From positions 1-36,001 of the forward strand of contig CALKFY010000011.1 of the NCBI GenBank assembly GCA_938084925.1: a stretch of 36,001 nt of DNA. Direction: 5' to 3'. This DNA comes from an uncultured Pseudomonadales bacterium. Its GTDB lineage: Bacteria > Pseudomonadota > Gammaproteobacteria > Pseudomonadales > Balneatricaceae. Each line of letters starts with the position of its first letter. The first letter of the stretch is position 1. The position numbers were made by a program, and so were the translations under genes. Below are positions 24,825 through 33,376 of this stretch, piece after piece. Under the pieces are notes generated by a model, which saw only the letters and a list, made by a program, of their open reading frames with translations, made no database searches and was not told the DNA's origin.

Positions 24825-27053
24825 GTGGCGAAGCGAGCCCGCAAATTTACTTGGCCTTGGCGTTTTATCTGGCAACTGTTAACCGTGATAGCGGTATGTA
24901 CACTGGTGCTGTTGATATATTTGGACGCTCAGGTACGTGACCGTTTTGATGGTCACCGTTGGAGCTTGCCCGCCAAGGTTTATGCGCGCCCTTTAGAACT
25001 GTATGTTGGCAAGCAATTGGCTGCAGGGCAGTTGCAGTTCGAGCTGCAACAGCTAGGCTATCGTGCCGTCAACAAGGTGCGTCAGCCCGGCCAGTATCAA
25101 ATTAAGGGCAAGCAGCTGCAGGTATACAGTCGCGGTTTCCATTTTACCGATGCTAGTGAAAGTAGTAGCTTGTATAACATCCAGTTACAAGCGGGCCGGG
25201 TACTGGCCATGCAGGGAGCGCAAGGCCAAACCCAGCATCTAGTGCGCCTGGAGCCTCAGTTGATAGGCGGCATATACCCTTCTCATAATGAAGACCGCGA
25301 GCTGGTACAGATGACGGATTTGCCTAATGGCTTTATACAAATCCTGCTGGCAGTAGAAGACCGTGCCTACTATGAACACCTAGGTGTGTCCCCAACGGGT
25401 ATTGCTCGTGCCATGTTCGCCAACATCAAGGCAGGCCGAGTAGTACAAGGGGGCAGTACGCTTACTCAGCAACTAGTGAAAAACTTTTATCTAAGTGATG
25501 AACAAACCTTGTGGCGTAAGTTGCAGGAAGCGCCCATGGCGATGTTGTTAAATAGCCATTACAGCAAAGACGAGATCCTAGAAGTTTACCTGAATGAGGT
25601 GTTTTTGGGGCAACAGGGTAAACGCGCTATCCATGGCTTTGGCTTAGGCAGCTGGTATTACTTTGGGCAACCACTCAAGGAGCTAGAATTGCATCAGGCT
25701 GCATTGTTGATTGGTATGATCAAAGGGCCTTCTTATTACAACCCTAAGCGTTTTCCTGAGCGGGCAAAGCAACGTCGAGATTTGGTGCTATCTATACTGG
25801 GAGAACAAGGTCTGATTTCTAAGGCGCAAGTACAGGCATCGCAAAACAAACCCTTGCAACTTACCAAGGTAGCGCAATTTAGCCGTTATCCGGCCTATAT
25901 GGATTTGGTGCGCCAGCAATTGCAAAAGGCCTATAAAGGCAGTGATCTAAATAGCCAGGGTTTGCGTGTGTTTACTACTATAGACCCTTGGGCCCAGCAT
26001 CATGCTAATGAGTCCATGCAGCTAGGTATGAATGCCATTGCTAAGCGCTATGGGCCTCAAGCGAAGCTACAGGGCGCCTTGGTACTTTCGCAACGCGATA
26101 ACAGTGAGATCTTGGCCGTAGTAGGCGATCGTGATGCGGGCTATGCAGGTCGCAACTGGGCTTTGGATACAAGTCGCCAGATTGGTTCTTTGATTAAACC
26201 TGTTATTCACCTCACGGCTCTAAGCAGTCAACGTTATCATTTGTTAAGTCCCTTAGATGATTCGCCATTAAGCGTGCCTCAGGCCGATGGTACCCAATGG
26301 CAACCGGCCAACTATGATGACAAATCACATGGCGTGGTGCCCATGTACGAGGCCTTAGTGAAGTCCTATAACATTGCCAACGTGCGCTTAGGTATGAGCT
26401 TGGGGGTAGATGAAGTTATGCAGCAACTTTCTAGCCTGGGTGCAAATAAACAGTGGTCCGCTTTACCTAGCCGCTTGCTAGGGGCCTTGGAAATGTCGCC
26501 TTTGAAAGTCAATCAGGTATACCAGAGTATAGCTAGCAACGGCTTTTATAGCCCCTTGTCGATTGTACGTGATGTGACAGAAGCTAACGGCCAGTTGTTG
26601 GCGCATTATCCTTATCAAGTACGTCAGGCGGCAGATCCGAAAGCCACCTACTTATTGCAGCAAGAAATGGCTTTGGTAGGGCGCCACGGCACAGGGCGGG
26701 GCGCTTATCGCTATGTTCCGAGTGCGCAAACTGTGGCTGGTAAAACGGGCACTACCAACGATCAGCGAGACAGCTGGTTCTCTGGTTTTAGTGGCCGCCA
26801 TGTGGCCACCGTATGGATGGGCAATGATGATGCCTCGCCAACACCTTTGACGGGTGCTAGTGGAGCCTTGCCGGTGTGGGCGCGGCTAGTGTCCAAGTTG
26901 CCATATCAGGAAGATGCCGAAAACCAACCTGCTGGCGTTGATTTCTTTCGTACCAACCCCACATTAGGTACCATTGTGGATGCTAATTGCCCGGGCCTTG
27001 TGTTGCCTTTTGCTGATTTGCGTCCCTCTGCCGAAGCAAATTGTGGCAACTAA
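24825..27053 (+). CDS. mrcB: Penicillin-binding protein 1B (glycosyltransferase/transpeptidase)
   Basis: A 742-residue bifunctional class A PBP that polymerises and cross-links peptidoglycan. A single membrane helix spans residues 15-33, a UB2H domain follows at about 65-150, and the GT51 domain has catalytic E178 (EDRAYYEH), GGSTLTQQLVKNFYL and LNEVFLGQQG. The transpeptidase motifs are S455-L-I-K458, S514-Y-N and K640-T-G. The GTG start at 24825 follows GGAG; the E. coli protein is longer at the N-terminus. The next gene encodes a TPR lipoprotein of the LpoP type, its likely activator. Confidence 0.98.
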   Translation: MAKRARKFTWPWRFIWQLLTVIAVCTLVLLIYLDAQVRDRFDGHRWSLPAKVYARPLELYVGKQLAAGQLQFELQQLGYRAVNKVRQPGQYQIKGKQLQVYSRGFHFTDASESSSLYNIQLQAGRVLAMQGAQGQTQHLVRLEPQLIGGIYPSHNEDRELVQMTDLPNGFIQILLAVEDRAYYEHLGVSPTGIARAMFANIKAGRVVQGGSTLTQQLVKNFYLSDEQTLWRKLQEAPMAMLLNSHYSKDEILEVYLNEVFLGQQGKRAIHGFGLGSWYYFGQPLKELELHQAALLIGMIKGPSYYNPKRFPERAKQRRDLVLSILGEQGLISKAQVQASQNKPLQLTKVAQFSRYPAYMDLVRQQLQKAYKGSDLNSQGLRVFTTIDPWAQHHANESMQLGMNAIAKRYGPQAKLQGALVLSQRDNSEILAVVGDRDAGYAGRNWALDTSRQIGSLIKPVIHLTALSSQRYHLLSPLDDSPLSVPQADGTQWQPANYDDKSHGVVPMYEALVKSYNIANVRLGMSLGVDEVMQQLSSLGANKQWSALPSRLLGALEMSPLKVNQVYQSIASNGFYSPLSIVRDVTEANGQLLAHYPYQVRQAADPKATYLLQQEMALVGRHGTGRGAYRYVPSAQTVAGKTGTTNDQRDSWFSGFSGRHVATVWMGNDDASPTPLTGASGALPVWARLVSKLPYQEDAENQPAGVDFFRTNPTLGTIVDANCPGLVLPFADLRPSAEANCGN

Positions 27054-27088
27054 TATTTGCGGCTGTGTATTAAGAAAAGGATGATTTA

Positions 27089-27820
27089 GTGAATTACATT
27101 AGTGGCTCTTTTGTTTTGCCATTACTTATCAAACTACCCCAGTTAGGCCTACAACGTACCTTAATGGTATTGGCTGCTGGTGCACTGGTGAGTGCTTGTG
27201 CTGGCAACCCTAGTGGCACGATTGTGATTGAGGAACGAAGCCTAGGACACAGCCCACAGCCGGTACAAACGGTGCCTGTTACACCAGTGGCACCACAGGT
27301 GCAGCCAGTGAAGAAGTCCGCACCAGCGGTATTGATCAGCCCTGTCGAAGAGTCTGTTGTGGAGTCTGCACCAGTGCAGCAAGCTCAGCCTAGCAGTACC
27401 AGCACGCAAACCTATTTATCTGAACCAGCTCAGGCTACGGTTCCACAAGCGAAAACTCCGGTAGCCACACCGGCACCGGTTTTGCCTGTGGCTAGTCAGC
27501 AGGTGGTTGAGCAGTTGTTATCAGAAGCCGATAAAGCTAAGGCCGAAGGCAAGCCTGATGTAGCTATTATGAAGTTGCAGCAAGCTCAGCGTATTGCTCC
27601 TAGGGAACCCAAGGTGTACGCACGTTTGGCAGCCTTGTATTTGGGCCAAGGGCAAGCCGCGCGAGCCGAACAGATGGCCAGAAAAGGCCTTACTACGGCA
27701 GCAGATAAACCGGGTTATGGGCATTTCTTCTGGCGTTTAATAGCCGCTAGCCGTCGTTATCTGGGTGATACGGAAGGCGAAGCCCAAGCCCTGGTCAAGG
27801 CGCGGCAGTTGAAGAACTAG
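27089..27820 (+). CDS. lpoP: TPR lipoprotein, probable PBP1B activator LpoP
   Basis: A 243-residue lipoprotein. The signal segment ends in LVSAC with lipobox cysteine C37, followed by a long proline/valine/glutamine-rich disordered tether (about 40-135) and a C-terminal TPR-like domain (about 138-243; EADKAKAEGKPDVAIMKLQQ, PKVYARLAALYLGQG, ARAEQMARKGL). This layout and the position 35 bases after mrcB match Pseudomonas LpoP, an outer-membrane lipoprotein that reaches through the periplasm to stimulate PBP1B. It is unrelated to E. coli LpoB. The start is GTG 27089 with AAGGA upstream. Confidence 0.82.
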   Translation: MNYISGSFVLPLLIKLPQLGLQRTLMVLAAGALVSACAGNPSGTIVIEERSLGHSPQPVQTVPVTPVAPQVQPVKKSAPAVLISPVEESVVESAPVQQAQPSSTSTQTYLSEPAQATVPQAKTPVATPAPVLPVASQQVVEQLLSEADKAKAEGKPDVAIMKLQQAQRIAPREPKVYARLAALYLGQGQAARAEQMARKGLTTAADKPGYGHFFWRLIAASRRYLGDTEGEAQALVKARQLKN

Positions 27821-27871
27821 TGCCAACTTCTCGCATGGCGCCTTAACTAGTCAGCAGGACAGCGTAAGTGC

Positions 27872-28438
27872 CTAGCTAGCTTGCTCGATGCGTGGCTTGT
27901 AGATGGTCAGTAGAGCAACAAACAGAGTTGTTTGTGCGGCTTGAATAACGAAAGGCATGGCATTAGTGCCTTGGCTGAATAACATCCATGCCAAGTAACC
28001 ACCACAGATAAACAGTATGGCACGTTGGTTTTGCTGCCAGTTTTGGTAGAACAGACCAGCGGATGCCAATAGTACTGCCACCCACACGCCAACAATAATC
28101 AATAGATAATCATCGTTGAAACCCGTGCGGCGGGCTAACTCAAAAGTGGCTGCCAAGCCAAGAAACACCCGTCCCCAAGTAGACGCTTGCCACTGCCAGC
28201 CTTGGCTGAAGTGTAATACCACTAGGGCACCCAAAGGTAAACTAATGTAGTCAGCGCTATTGCGCAGCATAATCATGCCAGCGTTATCTGGAGTTAAGGC
28301 AATCATAGGCCCTAAAGCGATGTTTTGTAGAGCAATAAGCAAAGCCACAAGGCCTGCGGTTTTACCTGCGGCTATGGGACTATTCCAGCTGGCATACGCC
28401 AGCCAGATAAATGCTAAGCCGTAAAGAAGTTGTAACAT
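27872..28438 (-). CDS. Multi-pass membrane protein of unknown function
   Basis: A 188-residue hydrophobic protein with about six likely membrane segments (for example LLYGLAFIWLAYASW, GLVALLIALQNIALGPMIAL, LLIIVGVWVAVLLASAGLFY, TLFVALLTIYKP). There are no charged clusters, metal motifs or recognisable domains apart from the hydrophobic pattern. It begins 39 bases from the hemL stop on the same strand and is convergent with lpoP. Read-through from hemL is possible. I do not recognise the family. Confidence 0.75.
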   Translation of the reverse strand: MLQLLYGLAFIWLAYASWNSPIAAGKTAGLVALLIALQNIALGPMIALTPDNAGMIMLRNSADYISLPLGALVVLHFSQGWQWQASTWGRVFLGLAATFELARRTGFNDDYLLIIVGVWVAVLLASAGLFYQNWQQNQRAILFICGGYLAWMLFSQGTNAMPFVIQAAQTTLFVALLTIYKPRIEQAS

Positions 28439-28477
28439 TGACTAGACCTTGTATAGGAATACTTGTTAGCTAAGAGA

Positions 28478-29782
28478 TTAAATCTGGGCAAAAGCCACTT
28501 CGGCTGCAGCTAGCGTCTTGGCTAGTTCATCTTCGCCGTGAGCGCTAGATACAAAGCCTGCTTCAAAAGCAGAAGGTGCCAAGTATACGCCCTGTTCCAG
28601 CATCAAGTGGAAGAAGCGACCAAATTTTTCCGCATCACACTTCATTACGTCAGCAAAGCAAGTAACGGCTTTTTGGTCAGTGAAGAATAGACCAAACATA
28701 GCACCCACCTGTTGGGTGGTGAAAGGTACGCCAGCAGCGGCAGCACGTTCGCGCAAACCAGCTAGCAAACGCTCGGCGTAAGCGGTAAGGCCTTCGTAGA
28801 AACCTGGTTGGCTGATTTCATCTAACATGACTACGCCAGCTGCCATAGCCACTGGGTTACCGGACAAGGTGCCTGCCTGATATACCGGGCCTAGTGGTGC
28901 CAAGTGATGCATGACTTCCTTGCGGCCACCGAAAGCGGCTACTGGCATGCCGCCACCGATTACTTTACCTAGAGTAGTTAGGTCAGGAGTAACGCCGTAG
29001 TAGCCTTGGGCACATTGAGGGCCAACGCGGAAACCAGTCATTACTTCGTCGATGATTAATAGAGCGCCGTGCTCGTCACAGATTGCACGCAAACCTTGTA
29101 GGAAACCAGGCTGAGGAGGGATGCAGTTCATGTTGCCGGCAACTGGCTCGATGATGATACAGGCGATCTCGTTACCTACTTCGGCAAAGGCTTCCTTCAC
29201 ACTGTCTAGATCGTTATAAGTCAGTGTTAGGGTATGATCTGCCAAACTAGCTGGTACGCCTGGCGAGCTAGGTACACCTAGAGTCAAGGCGCCAGAACCC
29301 GCTTTTACTAGCAGGGAGTCGGAGTGACCGTGGTAGCAGCCTTCAAATTTAACAATTTTGTCACGGCCGGTGAAACCACGTGCCAAACGAATGGCGCTCA
29401 TGGTAGCTTCGGTGCCGGAACTCACCATGCGTACTAGGTCCATGCCCGGTAGCATGTCACATAGTTTGTCGGCCATGGTGGTTTCGATTTGTGTAGGTGC
29501 CCCAAAGCCAAGGCCGTTTTCGATGCTGTTACGTACGGCATCTAGAACCCGTGGGTGAGCGTGACCTAAAATCATTGGCCCCCAAGAACCTACATAGTCC
29601 ACATAGCGACGGTCATCTTCGTCGATCAACCAAGCACCCTCGCCACGTTTGAAAAACAAAGGTGTGCCACCAACGCCTTTAAAGGCGCGTACGGGGGAGT
29701 TAACGCCGCCAGGGATGTGTTGTTGGGCGGCGGAAAATAGTTGTTCAGAGTTGGGAGTCAGTGTGGACTTCTGTGTAGACAT
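28478..29782 (-). CDS. hemL: Glutamate-1-semialdehyde 2,1-aminomutase
   Basis: A 434-residue PLP enzyme that converts glutamate-1-semialdehyde to 5-aminolevulinate in the C5 haem pathway. The PLP lysine is K273 in [18 protein letters not shown], and other signatures are [54 protein letters not shown] and [12 protein letters not shown]. The length is that of the family. It is a single gene here, with the ClC channel upstream on the same strand separated by 86 bases. Confidence 0.99.
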   Translation of the reverse strand: MSTQKSTLTPNSEQLFSAAQQHIPGGVNSPVRAFKGVGGTPLFFKRGEGAWLIDEDDRRYVDYVGSWGPMILGHAHPRVLDAVRNSIENGLGFGAPTQIETTMADKLCDMLPGMDLVRMVSSGTEATMSAIRLARGFTGRDKIVKFEGCYHGHSDSLLVKAGSGALTLGVPSSPGVPASLADHTLTLTYNDLDSVKEAFAEVGNEIACIIIEPVAGNMNCIPPQPGFLQGLRAICDEHGALLIIDEVMTGFRVGPQCAQGYYGVTPDLTTLGKVIGGGMPVAAFGGRKEVMHHLAPLGPVYQAGTLSGNPVAMAAGVVMLDEISQPGFYEGLTAYAERLLAGLRERAAAAGVPFTTQQVGAMFGLFFTDQKAVTCFADVMKCDAEKFGRFFHLMLEQGVYLAPSAFEAGFVSSAHGEDELAKTLAAAEVAFAQI

Positions 29783-29868
29783 GGGACCTCAAATAACATG
29801 TATCAGTTAAGTTGCCGCTATTATCCACACATTGACTGTTCTAGGCCAGTAGCTGAGCCAGCGCTTGG

Positions 29869-31590
29869 CTAATCAGGGCGTATAAAGTGTTGGATTTCTT
29901 CAGTTGGCAATACACCAATGACATGGCCATCCATGCTGGTAATAAGCAGGTAATCATAATGACGTTTGCGGTACAGTTCATAAGCCTCTTTGAGAGTGGC
30001 GCGAGAAGAGCAGAAACCAAAACTACATGGGTCTACGTTAACGGCTTGTTGTACGCTGCCTTGTAGCTTGTCCTTGGTGATATGTTCGCGGTTTAGTACA
30101 TTATGTACGTCACCATCTGTGTGTAGCAGAATCCATTCTTTACCTTTATCTAAGGCTTGTATAGTGCCACTCACGTCATCATCACTGTGGTGGGAGACTT
30201 GATCTTTCATCAGACTGACAACACCGCGCTGAGTTAAGGCTTGGTTAATAGGGTCGGCCTGGAATTCTACGCCTTGTTTGCGTAGCACTTCCACAAAGGC
30301 AGAATCTTGGTTGAATACGTAACGGCAGGTGATGTTGGCGATTACCACGGTGGCCATACCCGGCAAAATAATGTCTGGGTTGTGGGTTAATTCCAGTAGT
30401 GCTATCAAACCAGCGAGTGGTGCTTGCAGCACGGCACTCATCATGGCACCCATGCCTAACATAGCGTAAAAACCTGGGTCGGATACAGGGCCGGTTAGTA
30501 GTTGTTGGCTAACAATACCTAGCGCGCCACCGGCACAAGCACCCATAAGTAGGGTAGGGCCGATCAAGCCAATGGGCATACCGAGGCCAACACTGATAGC
30601 GGTAGCAAATAGCTTGGCAAAAGCTAGGGCTATTAAAAGTTGAATGCCATATTGGCCTTCAATGGCGTGCAGGATACTGTCGGTACCCATACCCATTACT
30701 TGCGGTACTTGAGTAGCTAGTAAGCCTGTGATCAAACCGGCAACAATCATGCGCAGCATGACAGGCTTGCCAGCGAAGTTGAAAGCTGTAGTGACGGTTT
30801 TGGTGAACAAGGCAGCCATGGCGCCCAAGATAACACCATAAACTAGAATCAGTGGCAGCTCCGCAGAGCTGGCGAAGGCTATGTCCGGAGCCATAAAAGA
30901 CATTTCGGCACCGTATAAGCTGTTGTGCACTAGGGTGGCTGTTACGGCGGCGATGATAATTGGCGTAAAGCCAATAATAGTGTATTCCAGCATTACCACT
31001 TCCATGGCAAAGATAACGCCAGCCATGGGAGTGTTAAAGGATGCGGCGATGGCACCGGCGGTACCGCAACCAATCATCAGACGAATACTGTTGTCGGGTA
31101 GGTGTACAAAGTGCCCGAGTTGCGCGCTGATGGCTGAGCCTAGGTGTACCGCAGGGCCCTCTCGGCCTGCAGACTGGCCCGTAAGAATGGCTAGGGCACC
31201 ACCAAAGAACTGCACAATGGTGTTCTTGAATGGCATGTGGCCTTTGTTGTTGACCATGCGACTCATAACGTGAGCGACGCCAGCTTTACGTTCATCGGGT
31301 TTAAATAGCATAAGCCAAGCGCCTAGGAGAACGCCGCCGATAACGGGTAGTAAGAAGTGCCAAATAGGATCCAGGCTTTCAAAACCTTCTGGGGTGCCGT
31401 CTGGCAACCAGTGTTCTAGGGGCAGTTCAAATAGGCTACGAAAACCAACAATTATTAATGCCGAGGCTACGCCGGCAATTAGCCCAAGCATGGTGATTTG
31501 CGGCAAAGCATCACCATACGCTAAGCGATGGCGAAAATAGCGTGGAGAGAAGAGTCTTTCGGCAAGGGTGTTGTTATTGTTTTTGGCCAT
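29869..31590 (-). CDS. ClC-family chloride channel/antiporter with C-terminal CBS domains
   Basis: A 573-residue ClC protein. Membrane core residues ~25-440 contain GREGPAVHLGSAIS with gating glutamate E144, AGAIAASFNTPMAGVIFAMEVVMLEY with E197 and E202, and GMPIGLIGPTLLMGACAGG. Residues ~450-573 are a CBS pair (VVSLMKDQV, DYLLITSMDGHVIGVL). The usual GSGIP filter is replaced by KAGVAHVM (residues 102-109), and GxFxP by GLIGP, so the anion site differs from E. coli ClcA. E144 suggests gating is kept. Whether it is a channel or a proton exchanger, and for which anion, is open. It lies between hemL and the divergent argC. Confidence 0.95.
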   Translation of the reverse strand: MAKNNNNTLAERLFSPRYFRHRLAYGDALPQITMLGLIAGVASALIIVGFRSLFELPLEHWLPDGTPEGFESLDPIWHFLLPVIGGVLLGAWLMLFKPDERKAGVAHVMSRMVNNKGHMPFKNTIVQFFGGALAILTGQSAGREGPAVHLGSAISAQLGHFVHLPDNSIRLMIGCGTAGAIAASFNTPMAGVIFAMEVVMLEYTIIGFTPIIIAAVTATLVHNSLYGAEMSFMAPDIAFASSAELPLILVYGVILGAMAALFTKTVTTAFNFAGKPVMLRMIVAGLITGLLATQVPQVMGMGTDSILHAIEGQYGIQLLIALAFAKLFATAISVGLGMPIGLIGPTLLMGACAGGALGIVSQQLLTGPVSDPGFYAMLGMGAMMSAVLQAPLAGLIALLELTHNPDIILPGMATVVIANITCRYVFNQDSAFVEVLRKQGVEFQADPINQALTQRGVVSLMKDQVSHHSDDDVSGTIQALDKGKEWILLHTDGDVHNVLNREHITKDKLQGSVQQAVNVDPCSFGFCSSRATLKEAYELYRKRHYDYLLITSMDGHVIGVLPTEEIQHFIRPD

Positions 31591-31819
31591 GTCATGCTCC
31601 TATAAATGCAGGCAATCCAGCTTGTCCTTTTTGCCAACCACCAACTAGCTGCTAAAACGCAAAAAGAGTGGCTAAATCTACCAAATAGGCTAGATATTGG
31701 TCTTAGAATACCTGAATTACTGGGCATCAGACAAATACTCCATTAGAATTAAGCCTTTGAAATATTGAGCCTTTGGGCAAACACCCTGTGACAGTTGGGT
31801 GAATAAAGTAGGTGATAAA

Positions 31820-32857
31820 GTGAAAAAAGTTGCGATTGTTGGTGGTACTGGCTACACAGGCGTTGAATTGTTGCGTTTATTGGCGCGTCATCCAGAAGTT
31901 GAGGTATGTGCTATTACCTCCCGTTCTGAAGCTGGACGTCAGGTATCGGATATCTATCCAAGCTTACGTGGTGAGTTTGATTTAGCTTTTACTGAGCCAA
32001 CTAACGAAATTCTAGGCCAAGCTGATTTGGTGTTCTTTGCTACGCCTAACGGAGTTGCTATGAAGCAAACTCGTGAGCTAGTTGATGCCGGTGTGAAGGT
32101 GATAGACCTAGCTGCTGATTTCCGTTTTGATGACGTTGATGAGTGGTCAAAGTGGTATGGTATGGATCACGCTTGTGCGGATTTGATGGTTGAGGCGGTT
32201 TATGGCTTGCCAGAAGTAAATAAGCAAGCTGTGCAGGCGGCGCGTTTGGTTGCCAACCCGGGTTGCTACCCAACTGCGGTACAAATTGGTTTGTTGCCAT
32301 TGATTGAGCAAAACCTTATTGATACGCAGAACATTATTGCCGACTGTAAGTCTGGTGTTAGTGGTGCCGGTCGTGGTGCTGCTGTAGGTAGCTTGATGTG
32401 CGAAGCGGCCGATAGCTTTAAAGCTTATGCCGTTGCTGGTCACCGTCATTTGCCAGAAATTAAAGAACGTTTGAGCGTGTGCGCTGGCGAATCCGTGGGT
32501 TTGACCTTTGTGCCACATTTGACGCCTATGATTCGTGGTATTCACGCCACCATGTACGCCAAGCTACAAGGCCCGATTGATATGAATGAACTGCAGGCGG
32601 CCTATGAGGCGCGTTATGCGGATCATCCTTTTGTGGATGTTATGCCTTTGGGTAGTCATCCAGAAACCCGTAGTGTGCGTGGTTCTAATATCTGCCGAGT
32701 TGCGCTACATCAACCGCAGGGTGGGGATACATTGGTTATACTATCGGCTATCGATAACCTGGTTAAAGGTGCTGCCGGTCAGGCGGTACACAATATGAAC
32801 CTGATGCTTGGTTTGGAAGAAAAAGCCGGTCTAGAAATTATGCCTTTATCGCCTTAA
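31820..32857 (+). CDS. argC: N-acetyl-gamma-glutamyl-phosphate reductase
   Basis: A 345-residue NADPH enzyme, third step of arginine synthesis. [20 protein letters not shown] is the nucleotide-binding start, C149 in [18 protein letters not shown] is catalytic, and [18 protein letters not shown] and [16 protein letters not shown] close the protein. The start chosen is GTG 31820 with AGGTGA at 31810-31815; a GTG at 31799 would add seven poorly conserved residues. argC is followed by erpA, as in Pseudomonas (with two intervening genes lost here). Confidence 0.98.
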   Translation: MKKVAIVGGTGYTGVELLRLLARHPEVEVCAITSRSEAGRQVSDIYPSLRGEFDLAFTEPTNEILGQADLVFFATPNGVAMKQTRELVDAGVKVIDLAADFRFDDVDEWSKWYGMDHACADLMVEAVYGLPEVNKQAVQAARLVANPGCYPTAVQIGLLPLIEQNLIDTQNIIADCKSGVSGAGRGAAVGSLMCEAADSFKAYAVAGHRHLPEIKERLSVCAGESVGLTFVPHLTPMIRGIHATMYAKLQGPIDMNELQAAYEARYADHPFVDVMPLGSHPETRSVRGSNICRVALHQPQGGDTLVILSAIDNLVKGAAGQAVHNMNLMLGLEEKAGLEIMPLSP

Positions 32858-32870
32858 GGGCTTGAGCATA

Positions 32871-32895
32871 ATACTTGACTGTTTTACTAGGTTAA
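32871..32895 (+). promoter_or_regulatory. Putative IscR type-1 operator over the erpA promoter
   Basis: ATACTTGACTGTTTTACTAG plus GTTAA matches all 15 bases of the first half of the IscR type-1 consensus (ATASYYGACTRwwwY) and about 6 of 10 in the second half. In E. coli, erpA is one of the genes with a type-1 IscR site, so position fits function. It overlaps the -35 element, consistent with repression by cluster-loaded IscR. This is by-eye matching. Confidence 0.6.
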
Positions 32896-32904
32896 GGCGA
32901 TAAT
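32875..32904 (+). promoter_or_regulatory. erpA promoter (sigma-70)
   Basis: TTGACT at 32875-32880 and GATAAT at 32899-32904 with an 18-base spacer, about 25 bases before the erpA start. Good match to consensus. Confidence 0.65.
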
Positions 32905-32928
32905 ACGCCCATTACATATAAGTAGTTG

Positions 32929-33294
32929 ATGATCATGGAAACCTTTGACCCACAAGCCGAATCTGACGAGGCGATGTTTTTTACCAATGCTGCGGCAACT
33001 AAGGTAAAAACCTTGTTAGAAGAGGAAGATAATGCAGAACTTTGCTTGCGCGTTTACGTGACGGGTGGTGGTTGTTCTGGTTTTTCTTATGGCTTTAGCT
33101 TTGATGACCAGGTAGCTGAAGATGATACCCGCATCGAAAACGATGGTGTGTCTATGGTCGTTGATGCTATGTCGATCCAGTACCTTATGGGTGGCACAGT
33201 GGATTATAAAGAGAGTCTGCAGGGTTCTCAGTTTACTGTACAAAACCCGAATGCCACGACTACATGTGGTTGTGGTTCTAGCTTCTCTATATAG
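32929..33294 (+). CDS. erpA: Iron-sulfur cluster insertion protein ErpA
   Basis: A 121-residue A-type carrier that delivers Fe-S clusters to IspG, IspH and other targets. The three cluster cysteines are in [11 protein letters not shown] and in TTCGCGSSF near the end; NNA-type [13 protein letters not shown] and [19 protein letters not shown] are family blocks. The start is placed at ATG 32929, because MIMETF aligns with the MSVETF start of Pseudomonas ErpA; ATG 32935 and TTG 32926 are alternatives. It follows argC and is probably driven by its own promoter with an IscR-like site. Confidence 0.97.
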   Translation: MIMETFDPQAESDEAMFFTNAAATKVKTLLEEEDNAELCLRVYVTGGGCSGFSYGFSFDDQVAEDDTRIENDGVSMVVDAMSIQYLMGGTVDYKESLQGSQFTVQNPNATTTCGCGSSFSI

Positions 33295-33308
33295 ATATAT
33301 TTAGGCCT

Positions 33309-33367
33309 AAAAAGGGGTCAGAGTAACAATTAAAATAGCATTTTAATTGTTACTCTGACCCCTTTTT
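33309..33367. terminator. Perfect 28-bp palindrome after erpA, probable bidirectional terminator
   Basis: Arms 33309-33336 and 33340-33367 are fully complementary over 28 bases, with a 3-base AGC loop; each strand ends in TTTTT after the GGGG/CCCC stem base. The hairpin lies between the convergent erpA and M23 peptidase genes, so it can stop transcription from both sides. Its GGGGTCAGA ends tie it to the repeat family at 1291-1505 and 14266-14290. Perfect pairing at this length suggests recent insertion or repair rather than old, decayed sequence (inference). Confidence 0.8.
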
Positions 33368-33376
33368 GCTTTTTGT

